This document shows positions 45,493 to 58,053 of a DNA stretch of 64,000 nucleotides, piece by piece. Each line of letters begins with the position of its first letter. The first letter of the stretch is position 1. The position numbers were made by a program, and so were the translations under genes. This DNA comes from CAVWCQ01 sp963753545 (GTDB taxonomy: Bacteria > Chloroflexota > Anaerolineae > Aggregatilineales > Aggregatilineaceae), in the NCBI GenBank assembly GCA_963753545.1, contig CAVWCQ010000008.1, positions 3,906,001 through 3,970,000 on the forward strand, written 5' to 3'. The notes below the pieces were generated by a model. It had not been told where the DNA came from and searched no databases. It saw nothing but the letters and a program-made list of their open reading frames with translations.

Positions 45493-45978
45493 CTAATAGC
45501 CCTGTGCTTCACGCCACACTTCAATCTCATCGGCATGTTCTTCTTCGTGCCAGACCGCATTTTCAGCGATCAAATAGCTGAGAGGCTCGCCTTCCATCCA
45601 GGGCCACATCCGGTTATTATCCAACACCCGATCATCCAGGCTCTCCAGCGTGTTGATCAGGTGTTTGTGGACTCCGCGAAAGTCTTCCACAATCAAATCG
45701 AGCGGGCGTGCGGCATAAATCCGGTACTGTTCTTCATTCCATTCATCAATGTCTTCTATCTCAACAATACGCGGAGCGCGCTGCTTATGTTGCTCCAATT
45801 GAGAAAGGACCGTCACTAACTCAGCTTCCCAGGCGACCAGATGGGCCAGCACATCCTTCACCGACCAGATACCGACTGCCCCTACCTGGATCATTTGGTC
45901 CCCTGATAAACCGTCGAGTGCGTGCTCCAATTTCGCTCGAGCAGCGCGCAAATCTTCAATCACATCCGATTTTGGCAT
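45493..45978 (-). CDS. DinB/YfiT-like four-helix protein
   Basis: 161 residues from ATG 45976-45978. The fold signature is seen: LDGLSGDQM, WSVKDVLAHLVAWE (metal-binding His) and HEEEHADEI (HxxxH pair) near the C-terminus. Family members bind a metal and act as thiol- or glutathione-like transferases, often without known substrate. A frame extension to ATG 46026 is possible, but an extended -10 (TGCTATAAT, minus strand 46038-46046) would place the transcript start only a few bases before that ATG, so the inner start or leaderless translation are the options. Confidence 0.78.
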   Translation of the reverse strand: MPKSDVIEDLRAARAKLEHALDGLSGDQMIQVGAVGIWSVKDVLAHLVAWEAELVTVLSQLEQHKQRAPRIVEIEDIDEWNEEQYRIYAARPLDLIVEDFRGVHKHLINTLESLDDRVLDNNRMWPWMEGEPLSYLIAENAVWHEEEHADEIEVWREAQGY

Positions 45979-46119
45979 AACTGGGCTACCCCGTGAACGG
46001 CGCTCGCCGATTGAGTGAGCGCTCATGGACTGCGCGCATTATAGCATTAGGCCAGCGGTAATTGAAAAGGCCAGCTCTTGAAAAGCTGGCCCGATTAAGC
46101 AGGAGAACTGATAGCTGGA

Positions 46120-47823
46120 TCAGGACATTTTGATGTAGATTTTGACGCCGCTTTCGGCCAGTTCGTCACGCATCACGCCACCCTGAACGGGGATATCATA
46201 ATTGTAGATGTGTTCGTGCCAGTTGCCGTCCGGCCAGTTGCCGATTTCAAACCCTCCGGCATAACTGTCGGTCAGATTGGCGACGACGATCACGATATTG
46301 CCTTCCATATTCCAGCGTTTAAAGGCGATGATATTGCGCTCCCGATCCAGGTGAATCACCTCATCCGTATCTGTCGTAAGCGCCGGAACAGATTTGCGCA
46401 AAGCGAGCAGCCCCTTATAAAAGTTGTGCAGATCGGTGTTGCGCTCATTTTGCAGCAGCGCCCAGTCAATCGTCTGCCGCTCATTAATCAGACGTGGTGA
46501 GCTTTCACCAAATTCCTGGCCCATCCAGATCAGGGGAATACCTGGCGCGGTCAGCAAAATGGCGGCCCCCAGTTTCATGCGGCGGAAGGCTGCATCATCA
46601 ACGAATCCCGCTTCTCCAAGCTGCCACATGATCCGGTTCTGATCGTGGTTGTCAATATAGTTAATGACGTTATAGGGGCTGCCAAAACCCTCATTTCGCG
46701 GGGTGAGCACCGCCGCAATCCCGTCGAGATCAAAAGGTCTGCGGCCATCCTGCTCTCTTACGGTCAGAGTAGATTGGAACTGCTTCGAGAATGTTTCATG
46801 CCACGCCGCGTCCATCGGCCCCTCGAATCCGGTCACAGTGGGATCTTGAGGAACGTGTTCAGCAACCGTGAGGAAGGGCTTGATCCCTTTGACTACTTTG
46901 TAGACCTCCGTGCTCATCCAATGAAGCACATCGTAATTGCGGATAATAGCGGTCGCATCAAAACGGATTCCATCGATATGAAAATGCTCGATCCAAAAGC
47001 GAAGCGCATCACGGACATAATCGCGAGCAGGCCAGATACCCAGGTTATCGTCAAAATGCTCGTAGTTAAATTTTGGCCCCCACTGCAGTTCGGGCGCATC
47101 CGGATTCTGCTCGTAGTACCAGTATCCATAGTCAATCTGGGCTAAAGGCGTTTTGTCTTCAGAGTGGTTATAGACACCATCCAGAATCACGCGGATACCA
47201 TTTGCATGGCATTCATCCACCAACCGGCATACATCATCGGGAGTGCCATAGCTGTTCTCGACAGCAAACAGGACGCGCGGGTTATAGCCCCATGACCGGT
47301 CACCGGGAAACTCATTGATTGGCATCAGTTCGATAGCATTGATTCCGAGATCAACCAGGTAATCGAGCTTGTCGATAACATCCACAAAACGCCCCTTGGC
47401 ACCTTCTCGCGTTATATCTCCTACACCGCCGCTGAATTCGTTTACATGAAGCTCATAAATCACCAGTTGCTCATTGGGAGGCAAAGGCGCTTTATCATGC
47501 TTCCACTGGTAGGTTGTGACGATTTGTTTGCCGTTCTTGATCGTGATACAGGCATTTTCGTTATTGTCGTAGGAAATGTGGGCAGCGCGCGGATCCGGAA
47601 CTTGCACCGTTTTGCCCCGTGCAAAATAGCTGTTGGATTTGACCGCAAACTTGTACTGGTAATCGCCATCTTGCAGCGGAACTCTCACGCGCCACCAGCC
47701 ATCGGTCCCTTTCGTCATTTTGATTGGCTTCCAGTTAGTCCAATCGCCCACCAACTCAACTTTCTCGTTGTAAGGTGCAAAAAGATTAAACTCAACGCCA
47801 TTAGCGCTTTCCTGATTTGCCAT
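46120..47823 (-). CDS. GH13 alpha-amylase-family enzyme with CBM48-like N-terminus
   Basis: 567 residues from ATG 47821-47823 (GGAGG five bases upstream; a start seven codons further up is less likely). N-terminal CBM48-like domain (VEFNLFAPYNEKVELVGDWTNW, as pieces; YQYKFAV), then a GH13 barrel: IELMPINEFPG, VILDGVYNHS, GIRFDATAII (nucleophile Asp), LTVAEHV (acid/base Glu) and NYIDNHDQNR. Combination resembles 1,4-alpha-glucan branching enzymes and glycogen-debranching relatives. Cytoplasmic, acting on glycogen or maltodextrin. An intrinsic terminator lies 20 bases before the start. Confidence 0.88.
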   Translation of the reverse strand: MANQESANGVEFNLFAPYNEKVELVGDWTNWKPIKMTKGTDGWWRVRVPLQDGDYQYKFAVKSNSYFARGKTVQVPDPRAAHISYDNNENACITIKNGKQIVTTYQWKHDKAPLPPNEQLVIYELHVNEFSGGVGDITREGAKGRFVDVIDKLDYLVDLGINAIELMPINEFPGDRSWGYNPRVLFAVENSYGTPDDVCRLVDECHANGIRVILDGVYNHSEDKTPLAQIDYGYWYYEQNPDAPELQWGPKFNYEHFDDNLGIWPARDYVRDALRFWIEHFHIDGIRFDATAIIRNYDVLHWMSTEVYKVVKGIKPFLTVAEHVPQDPTVTGFEGPMDAAWHETFSKQFQSTLTVREQDGRRPFDLDGIAAVLTPRNEGFGSPYNVINYIDNHDQNRIMWQLGEAGFVDDAAFRRMKLGAAILLTAPGIPLIWMGQEFGESSPRLINERQTIDWALLQNERNTDLHNFYKGLLALRKSVPALTTDTDEVIHLDRERNIIAFKRWNMEGNIVIVVANLTDSYAGGFEIGNWPDGNWHEHIYNYDIPVQGGVMRDELAESGVKIYIKMS

Positions 47824-47842
47824 CTCGCCTCCTATGCAGCAC

Positions 47843-47873
47843 AAAAATAAAGCCCCCAGATGGAATTCTGGGG
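47843..47873 (-). terminator. Intrinsic terminator between csbD-like gene and GH13 gene
   Basis: CCCCAGA (47854-47860) pairs with TCTGGGG (47867-47873); the minus strand continues GCTTTATTTTT. It is close enough to the GH13 start to work as an attenuator. Confidence 0.7.
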
Positions 47874-47948
47874 ACTCGCTTTAACAGCACAAGGCCAGTT
47901 TAAATGCGCTGATGTAGGGGGATTTGCTGGCCTCTGCTTGAAAGCGCT

Positions 47949-48161
47949 TTAGAATTTGAGCTTTTCAGCCCAGCGATCAATTTCCCGGTTGGCGTCTTCT
48001 TTTGCGTAGCCATACCGTTCTTGCAGTTTGCCAGCAAGCTTTTCGCGTTCTCCCGCAGCTTGTTCGATATCATCGTCGGTGAGTTTGCCCCACTGCTTGC
48101 GAACTTCACCCTTCATCATCTTCCAACTACCAGAAATACGATCCCACACTGGGTCTGCCAT
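47949..48161 (-). CDS. CsbD-family general stress protein
   Basis: 70 residues. The W-x-x-x-KGEV-KQWGKLTDDD core followed by an AG-RE-LAGKLQERYGYAKEDANREI tail (in parts) is the CsbD signature. Small, highly charged protein induced under general stress in other bacteria; molecular role unknown. ATG preceded by GAGGAG. Separate from the downstream GH13 gene by a terminator. Confidence 0.92.
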   Translation of the reverse strand: MADPVWDRISGSWKMMKGEVRKQWGKLTDDDIEQAAGEREKLAGKLQERYGYAKEDANREIDRWAEKLKF

Positions 48162-48485
48162 TGGTCACTCCTCTTGCTTCACATCGTAACGATACTGAGT
48201 CTCGACCTACGCTGGAAGTAAGTCGCTGTTTTGTATTCTATGTGACCCTCCACAGCCTATCATGAGGCGGATGGCTTATATTTATATGGGTAAGATGGAT
48301 GATTTCAGAGAGCTTGAACCAGGTGACCTATAAGAAATTCAACCATCTGACCTAGGTTTATTTCCCCCAGCTTCCTCATGTGAATATCGCCTGTTGCCTC
48401 TAAATTTAAATGCATAACATCAAGCAAACCTAACGGTTGACGATGGCTAATCCCATACGCTCAAGCGAAAGGAGTCAGTAGGATC
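48162..48485. other. Intergenic region, divergent promoters
   Basis: About 320 bp between the csbD-like gene (-) and the small membrane protein (+). AAAGGAG occurs just before the 48486 start. No further gene seen. Confidence 0.4.
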
Positions 48486-48650
48486 ATGCTAGGTTGGGCA
48501 CTGTTTTTCTTGATTGTGGCAATTGTCGCTGCGATCTTCGGTTTTGGGGGAATTGCAGGGGCCGCAGCCTCGATCGCCCAAATTCTGTTCTTCATTTTCC
48601 TCGTCTTGTTTGTCGTCGCCCTCGTATTTGGGCGTCGTGTCATAACCTAA
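48486..48650 (+). CDS. DUF1328-like small membrane protein
   Basis: 54 residues, too short for many gene finders. MLGWALFFLIVAIVAAIFGFGG with G-x-A-x-x-x-A-x-x-LF and a second hydrophobic helix ending in FGRRVIT fits the DUF1328 (YtjA-like) family: two membrane helices with Gly-rich centre. Such proteins are often part of stress or envelope regulons; function unknown. GAAAGGAG lies upstream. Next to another tiny membrane gene and a CsbD gene. Confidence 0.85.
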   Translation: MLGWALFFLIVAIVAAIFGFGGIAGAAASIAQILFFIFLVLFVVALVFGRRVIT

Positions 48651-48829
48651 GACGAATTCCAGGTAATGGGGCGGCCCGCCGTGGTGAGTGATGGCAATGC
48701 AGCAGGTCGCAGGTGTAGAGGTAGGGTTGGGTCGCCCCACACTTTTCAGAAACAAGGTAAGGGGGGTCCAGAGAAGCCACTCTCTCGACACTCCACAGCA
48801 AGCTTCCCATAAGGCAAAGGAGAAACAAT

Positions 48830-48982
48830 ATGGTCTGGCTCCTGTTCTTTCTGTTCTTGATTTTGCTTATCGCCGCGCTGCCGAGCTGGCCATACAGCCG
48901 GAGTTGGGGTTACTACCCAAGTAGCGCGCTGGGGTTAATTGTCTTGATTATCCTGGTGCTGCTGCTGTTGGGACTGCTGTAA
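48830..48982 (+). CDS. DUF3309-like small membrane protein
   Basis: 50 residues, ATG 48830 with AAGGAG upstream. Two hydrophobic helices separated by LPSWPYSRSWGYYPSS, the invariant centre of the DUF3309 family (P-x-W-P-Y-S-x-x-W-G-Y-x-P-S). Function unknown; frequently near stress genes. Followed by a strong terminator. Confidence 0.88.
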   Translation: MVWLLFFLFLILLIAALPSWPYSRSWGYYPSSALGLIVLIILVLLLLGLL

Positions 48983-49005
48983 CGCCCCATACATCAGTAA
49001 TCGGT

Positions 49006-49037
49006 AAAGGCTCTCCTCACAAAGCGAGAGCCTTTTT
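49006..49037 (+). terminator. Intrinsic terminator
   Basis: AAAGGCTCTC (49006-49015) and GAGAGCCTTT (49026-49035) pair around a ten-base loop, with a T-run. Confidence 0.85.
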
Positions 49038-49056
49038 CTTTTTCAAAGCACGAACA

Positions 49057-49840
49057 TCACGCCTCTAGCAACGTCTCGCCGCCATCAATCCAGATCTCGG
49101 TCCCAGTGATATGACTGGCCGCATCGGAAGCCAGAAAAACGACCAGATTGGCGACTTGGTCGGCTGTCCCTGGGCGGCCATCTGTCAGAGGAATAGACCC
49201 CTCAGGATATTCAACAGGCTCGCGAATCTGATCCAGATCACGCTTTTCGGTGTTCTGGTCAATGTTCGTCTCAATCGCACCGGGACAAATAACATTAGCG
49301 CGAATCCGATGTTTAGCCAGTTCCAGCGCAATCATCTTCGTGAAGGCAACCTGTGCCGCTTTTGAGCAGGCATAGGCTGTCGCGCCCGTGTTTCCAAACT
49401 TACGTGTGCCATTAACGGAAGAAGTCACGATGATCGAGCCGCCCTGCTGTTTCAGATAGGGAACGGCATATTTCACCGTGAGAAACGTCCCCTTAAGATT
49501 AACATCCAGCGTTTTATCCCATTCTTCCGGCTTTAGCTCTTCGAGGGGTGCCCACACGCCATTCACCCCTGCATTGGCGAACACAATATCAATGCGTCTC
49601 CATCGATTGATGATCTGCTCTACCGCCTTTTGCATCTCATCGGGCGAGCTTATATCGGCCACAACGGGCATTGCTTCGCCACCTCGGGCCTGAATTTCCG
49701 CCACTGTTTTCTGAATATCTTCTGGAGTATGACCCAATGCCGCGACTTTTGCCCCTTGCTGTCCAATTTGAAGCGCAGCCGCTTTACCAATACCAGATAC
49801 CGGCTCCCGTAATCAGCGCTACTTTTCCTTCAAAACTCAT
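49057..49840 (-). CDS. Short-chain dehydrogenase/reductase, frameshifted near the N-terminus
   Basis: From ATG 49838-49840 the frame reads MSFEGKVALITGAGI and then breaks: an extra T (minus strand, position 49795) turns GIGIGKAAALQIGQQGAKV into a stop. Downstream all SDR elements are present: VVADISSPDEM, FANAGVNG (NAG), the Ser of IIVTSSVNGT, YACSKAA (catalytic YxxxK) and ICPGAIETNI. Intact length ~260 residues. NAD(P)-dependent oxidoreductase; substrate unknown. Confidence 0.87.
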
Positions 49841-49924
49841 AGCCTGCATTCCTCACTATAAACGGTGCCAGGGAATTTGCCTGTGGCACCGTTTGAACCA
49901 GACAGTGCTTTGTATTCACTCATG

Positions 49925-50932
49925 CTAATCCAGTGGAACCTCGCCGATTTCCAAAATGCGCGGTACCTGAGGCAGCCAAAAACTGTTCGAAGCGGCTTCT
50001 GCCGATAAAAGAAGGATTTCAAGCATGTCCGCGCGATTTGCATTAAGAATGGCCTGAGGTGTTACTCGTTCCCCGGCAGTTATGATGACGATCCCGTGCT
50101 GATCCGCAACGGTTTGACGAGCAACCTGACCAAGAACGCGCTTGATTCGCTTCTCGTCAATCTGTTTTCTGGCACGAACAGGCGGGGATACATCAATTTG
50201 AGGCAAAACGGGTGTTTGTTTCTCAGCGCGTTTCCATTCATTTTCCAGCACGGCATCAAAGCCGATACTGTCTAGCAGTTCGCGTTCTTTATGGTAGCGC
50301 TTCGCCCGCTCAATAACACGGCTGGTTACGACCTGTGTTGGAGCAGCAATCCACCAGCCATCTTCAGTCTGCACGCCCTGTTGAACCCGATAACCTCTTG
50401 CTGCTTCCAGATCACCTTGCTGTCCAGGACTGCGCCTGACTCTCATTAAATCAAGCGTGGATGGCGGCAGCAGTGCTATTTGCGAGTTAAACCGGACTAT
50501 TCCCAGCGCAGGAACAAACGCAAAACCCGCAGCATTAGTAAATCTCCCGCCAGAAACTTCATACCCTTCAATAATCCCTGTCCGTGCATCAAAATAAATG
50601 TCGGTTACGATGCCAAGATCGTAACCGTTTGTAGTCATCAGCTTTATACCAGGAGTGAGAGGATACCGATCCAGCAACTGTTTGATCTCGAAGATCTGCT
50701 CCACTTCAACAATCATATTTTTTGAGCGCGCAATGACTCCGTTAGGAGTAACCGCATGAACTCCGCTCCACGGCAACACCTGAACTTTCCGCCGTAGGCC
50801 ACGCCTATGAACGGTAAATCCCACAACCTGATTGTGAAGGGGATGCGAGATCAGTGCCTCAACTCGATCAAGCTCCTCACCCGTGTTATAAGCGCTGATC
50901 CCCTTGCCAGTGAGGCCTTTGCCCTTCAACAT
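49925..50932 (-). CDS. PRC-barrel domain protein
   Basis: 335 residues. Two PRC-barrel-like segments: residues ~5-75 (GKGISAYNTGEELDRVEALI, in part) and ~90-160 (LMTTNGYDLGIVTDIYFDARTGIIEGYEVSGG, in part), then a charged C-terminal region. PRC barrels bind RNA or assemble with photosynthetic or ribosome-maturation complexes; this protein's role is unknown. No partner gene adjacent; it lies after the NarL-type regulator gene and its terminator. Confidence 0.82.
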   Translation of the reverse strand: MLKGKGLTGKGISAYNTGEELDRVEALISHPLHNQVVGFTVHRRGLRRKVQVLPWSGVHAVTPNGVIARSKNMIVEVEQIFEIKQLLDRYPLTPGIKLMTTNGYDLGIVTDIYFDARTGIIEGYEVSGGRFTNAAGFAFVPALGIVRFNSQIALLPPSTLDLMRVRRSPGQQGDLEAARGYRVQQGVQTEDGWWIAAPTQVVTSRVIERAKRYHKERELLDSIGFDAVLENEWKRAEKQTPVLPQIDVSPPVRARKQIDEKRIKRVLGQVARQTVADQHGIVIITAGERVTPQAILNANRADMLEILLLSAEAASNSFWLPQVPRILEIGEVPLD

Positions 50933-51005
50933 GCCTGTGCTCTCACTTTATCTGATGTCCCTATTGCTTGGCGGCAGAACAACAGTCCCTTATTAAATAT
51001 ATAAA

Positions 51006-51039
51006 CAAAAATCCCCTATCTGCATCAGACAGATAGGGG
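51006..51039 (-). terminator. Intrinsic terminator of the response-regulator gene
   Basis: CCCCTATCTG (51013-51022) pairs with CAGATAGGGG (51030-51039); minus-strand tail ATTTTTG. Confidence 0.85.
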
Positions 51040-51075
51040 GTTTGAATCTAGGACAAGTGGTGGATTTTTATAGGA

Positions 51076-51735
51076 TTACTGGAAAAATTTGGTCTCTCGA
51101 TCAACCAGGTGGTGTTGCAATGCCAGGACAACGGCTTCTGACCGGTTAGATACACCAAGTTTTGATAGAATACTGCTCACGTGGTTCTTAACTGTAGAAC
51201 GGCTGATAGTGAGAACCTCGGCAATCTCGCGATTATTCATCCCGTTCACTACAAATTCCAGAACTTCTTGCTCTCGCTCTGTCAAATCATGGCCGGGTTC
51301 AGGTGGCCGTGTCGCAGTGTTGACGAGAACCTGGACGGCTTCAGGAGCAAGCGTAGCTCGTCCGCGATGCGCAGCGCGCACAGCATCGGCAAGTTCATCA
51401 ATGGTCACATCTTTTAAAAGATAGCTTATCGCTCCCGCTTGCAGAGCGGCATGGATAAACTTCTCCTCCTTGAAATTGGTGAGAACAATAATCTGCGTCT
51501 CGGGGCAGTCGCGCCGAATATGGTCAATGGCCTGTACGCCATTTACGCCCGGCATCATCAAATCCATCAGCAGCACATCCGGTCTTATTCGATTGCAAAG
51601 TTGAATAGCTTCTTCCCCGCCAGCAGCATCGCCAACCAACTTCATGTCATCAAACGTTTCCAGGAGGACAGTTAGGCCGCTGCGTACGATATCGTGATCA
51701 TCCACTACCATAACGCGAATCTGATAATCCCCCAT
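51076..51735 (-). CDS. NarL/LuxR-family response regulator (orphan)
   Basis: 219 residues. Receiver domain with the acidic pocket VVDDHD, phospho-Asp in LLMDLMMPG, T/S of VLTN and K of LLKD; C-terminal LuxR helix-turn-helix LTEREQEVLEFVVNGMNNREIAEVL-TISRSTVKNHVSSIL (in parts). It should bind DNA after phosphorylation by a histidine kinase, but no kinase gene is nearby. Single gene with own terminator. Confidence 0.93.
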   Translation of the reverse strand: MGDYQIRVMVVDDHDIVRSGLTVLLETFDDMKLVGDAAGGEEAIQLCNRIRPDVLLMDLMMPGVNGVQAIDHIRRDCPETQIIVLTNFKEEKFIHAALQAGAISYLLKDVTIDELADAVRAAHRGRATLAPEAVQVLVNTATRPPEPGHDLTEREQEVLEFVVNGMNNREIAEVLTISRSTVKNHVSSILSKLGVSNRSEAVVLALQHHLVDRETKFFQ

Positions 51736-52261
51736 GGTGGGTTTGTCCTTTCCGACATTTTATCTAGCAATGCGGACTTTTGTCTTGAGCGTATCCCGGA
51801 GATTATCTACGGGAATTATTAGGTGATGATTTTTGGAAAATCAGGTACGGATGGAATTATATGGATTGTTATAACATAGTTATACGAAAGATGGTCAAAA
51901 TGGTCAATGAATGAAAGTATAAAATGGGTTTCAAACTGGCCCTTGTCAAAGGTTAAAAGGGTTGGTAGAATGATAACGAAGCTTGAGAATGAGCCGTGAG
52001 AGCAAGACCTCGCGCTCAATAACAAAGAAGGTCAGGAGGCGATAGACACGATAGAACGCAGAGCAGCAGAGTAAGCAAGCAGCAGCGTGACGAAGTGTCT
52101 AGAGCCGGCGGAAGTCGGTTTTTTAGTCCTCAGGGCCGGTGGATGGCGCACCTTAACAACAGCATAGTGACAGGAAGCAAGCAGCAAAACAAGCAAGCGA
52201 GCAACCAGAATTGAGTAACTAGGCAGTGAGGGAGATCCTCACTGTTGGAAGAAACTCTTGA
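51736..52261 (+). promoter_or_regulatory. rRNA operon promoter and leader
   Basis: TTGTCA (51943-51948), 17-bp spacer and TAGAAT (51966-51971), with an A/T-rich UP-like stretch before it, form the rrn promoter; start near 51978. The ~284-nt leader contains a GCC-GGC-then-T6 element (52104-52125) and a boxA-like GCACCTTAACAA (52148-52159) followed by AGCATA. A 7-bp stem AGTGAGG/CCTCACT lies at 52225-52243. No gene in the stretch. Confidence 0.7.
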
Positions 52262-53764
<1,503 letters not shown>

Positions 53765-54585
53765 CTACTGGATTTGTTGTTCGCGGTCGCAAGACGGCGG
53801 ACCAATCCCTGCTCTGGCAACAGAGCCTATCCATTTTCCTGGCGTTCTCACCGCCGGGACACCACATCGTTTGCCCAAGCTCCTCCTTCCTGTCACTCTG
53901 CTGTTTTTAAGGGTTCCCTTGTTTTTAAGGTCCAAAAGTGACCCTCCGACGAGGGGGGCAACTTCAGGATTGACAGGGGCGACAAGCTTCGGTAAACTGT
54001 CCAAACCGAAAACCAACACGTACGGTCAACAAAGCGGAGTGAACGCTTGAAGTCTGTGGTGAGCAAGGTCCTAACTGAATAGCTGGCAAGACGACAAGCG
54101 CGCGACCGCGAGTAGCACGAGAGATAGGCGGCCCGGCAGACATGTCGGGTCGTTTTTGTGAGAGCCGCCCCACCGCGACACAAGGTTCTGAAATGGAACT
54201 GGGCCAGCGGTCAGGAAAGCGGTCCACCCAGAAGAAGTAAGATTAAGAAAAGCAGGACCGCACCTGAATGACAGACCCGCAACAGATGCAGGCCGGTCCC
54301 AACGGCGGTTCACAAGAAAAAGTAAGACAAGCAAGACCGCACCTTAAGGAATTGAAGCAGCAGCCCCAGCGAAGGGGTGTCAGTCGAGGAGTGTCCAGCA
54401 GGCGATGGTGGGCACTCCCCGGGGGACACCGTCTCCTGGGCAGGGCAATCATCCGGTCGAAACAGGCCGGAGAGGAAAGCCCTGGGATGGGCAACCATCC
54501 GGCGGAAAGGTTCCTTTCCGAGCACCTTAACAAGAGCATACGAGAAGAGTAACGCGAGAACATCAATTTCTCCGCATCACAAGAA
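53765..54585 (+). other. 16S-23S spacer without tRNA genes
   Basis: About 820 bp, long for a bacterial spacer, and no tRNA-Ile or tRNA-Ala is found. It contains a partly duplicated block (54235-54268 and 54319-54347, sharing AAGTAAGA and GACCGCACCT) and a boxA-like GCACCTTAACAA (54522-54533) followed by AGCATA, matching the leader copy. Open frames inside are not believed to be genes. Confidence 0.8.
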
Positions 54586-57482
<2,897 letters not shown>

Positions 57483-57568
57483 GTGATGCGGAGAAATTGG
57501 CGTTCTAACGTTCCCTCTTCTCGTAGCTCGTACTCATAACACACATTCCGTTGTTTTCACTGGCCAGT

Positions 57569-57690
57569 CCGGTTGGTGGCTTTAACGGTGGGGGTACACC
57601 CGGTCCCTTCTCGAACCCGGTCGTTAAGCCCACCCGTGCCGATGGTACTTGGAGCGCAGGCTCCTGGGAGAGTAGGTCGCTGCCAACCTC
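57569..57690 (+). rRNA. rrf: 5S ribosomal RNA
   Basis: ~120 nt: 5' GGTTGGTGGC pairs with 3' GCTGCCAACC, with the conserved CCCGGTCCCTTCTCGAACCC loop A/B region and GAGAGTAGGTCG. A flanking GGCCAGT/ACTGGCC stem (57561-57567, 57691-57697) looks like a processing helix. It closes the rRNA operon. Confidence 0.96.
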
Positions 57691-57740
57691 ACTGGCCTTT
57701 CCTTTTTCCACCCTCCAATTGTTTTTCACCTAAAACGCCC

Positions 57741-57769
57741 TTCAAAAAGAAGACGATCTTCAGTATAAT
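57741..57769 (+). promoter_or_regulatory. Promoter of the tmRNA-like RNA
   Basis: TTCAAA (57741-57746), 17 bp, consensus TATAAT (57764-57769). The expected start, seven bases after the -10, coincides with the first G (57777) of the acceptor stem. Confidence 0.75.
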
Positions 57770-57776
57770 AACTATT

Positions 57777-57896
57777 GGGGATGATTTGGCATCGATGGGG
57801 TGCTGGGTGCGCGGTAAGGAGAAGGCGAATGAACCAGACTGAAACGCACACTAAAAACCAGCATTGCAAACTCGGGTTCGAATCCCGACATCTCCA
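57777..57896 (+). ncRNA. ssrA: Very short tmRNA-like RNA (tRNA-like domain, mRNA-like domain largely missing)
   Basis: 5' GGGGATG pairs with 3' CATCTCC as a 7-bp acceptor, including the G3-U70 pair that marks alanine identity in tRNA-Ala and tmRNA; discriminator is A. The 5' segment TTTGGCATCGATGGGG matches the tmRNA D-loop-like region, and CGGG-TTCGAAT-CCCG is the T arm. Between them TGCTGG/CCAGCA and GTGCG/CGCAC form a P2-like helix, but only a ~33-nt loop remains where tmRNAs carry the tag ORF and pseudoknots. The loop has AAGGAG and a possible frame GCG AAT GAA CCA GAC TGA (A-N-E-P-D-stop). Promoter and terminator flank it precisely. Normal tmRNA is ~350 nt; a deleted copy, a novel minimal form or an assembly deletion are all possible. 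Confidence 0.75.
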
Positions 57897-57904
57897 CCTT
57901 TACG

Positions 57905-57932
57905 AAAAGCCCCAAACCATTGGGGCTTTTTT
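57905..57932 (+). terminator. Intrinsic terminator of the tmRNA-like RNA
   Basis: AAAAGCCCCAA, loop ACCA, TTGGGGCTTTT followed by T; the stem ends in a run of six T (57927-57932). It lies eight bases after the mature 3' end. Confidence 0.9.
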
Positions 57933-58053
57933 GTTTTCTAACGACAGAGCAATCCCCTCAAAAATTGGGGGGTGAGTTTTGCACCGCGATTTTACAGGTA
58001 CAATCAGTTCAATTAAATCCACGTACGGGGTAAGAAAGGATAAACACGAGGAA

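Noticed and set aside
45312..45560. 82-codon minus-strand frame between rpoD and the DinB-like gene
   Set aside because: It starts inside the DinB-like gene, has no ribosome binding site and no family resemblance.
53765..54585. tRNA-Ile or tRNA-Ala in the rRNA spacer
   Set aside because: No cloverleaf or T-arm signature GGTTCGA-type sequence was found, although many bacterial spacers carry them.
57775..57975. 66-codon frame across the tmRNA-like gene and its terminator
   Set aside because: It runs through the acceptor stems, T arm and intrinsic terminator; the RNA explanation is far better supported.
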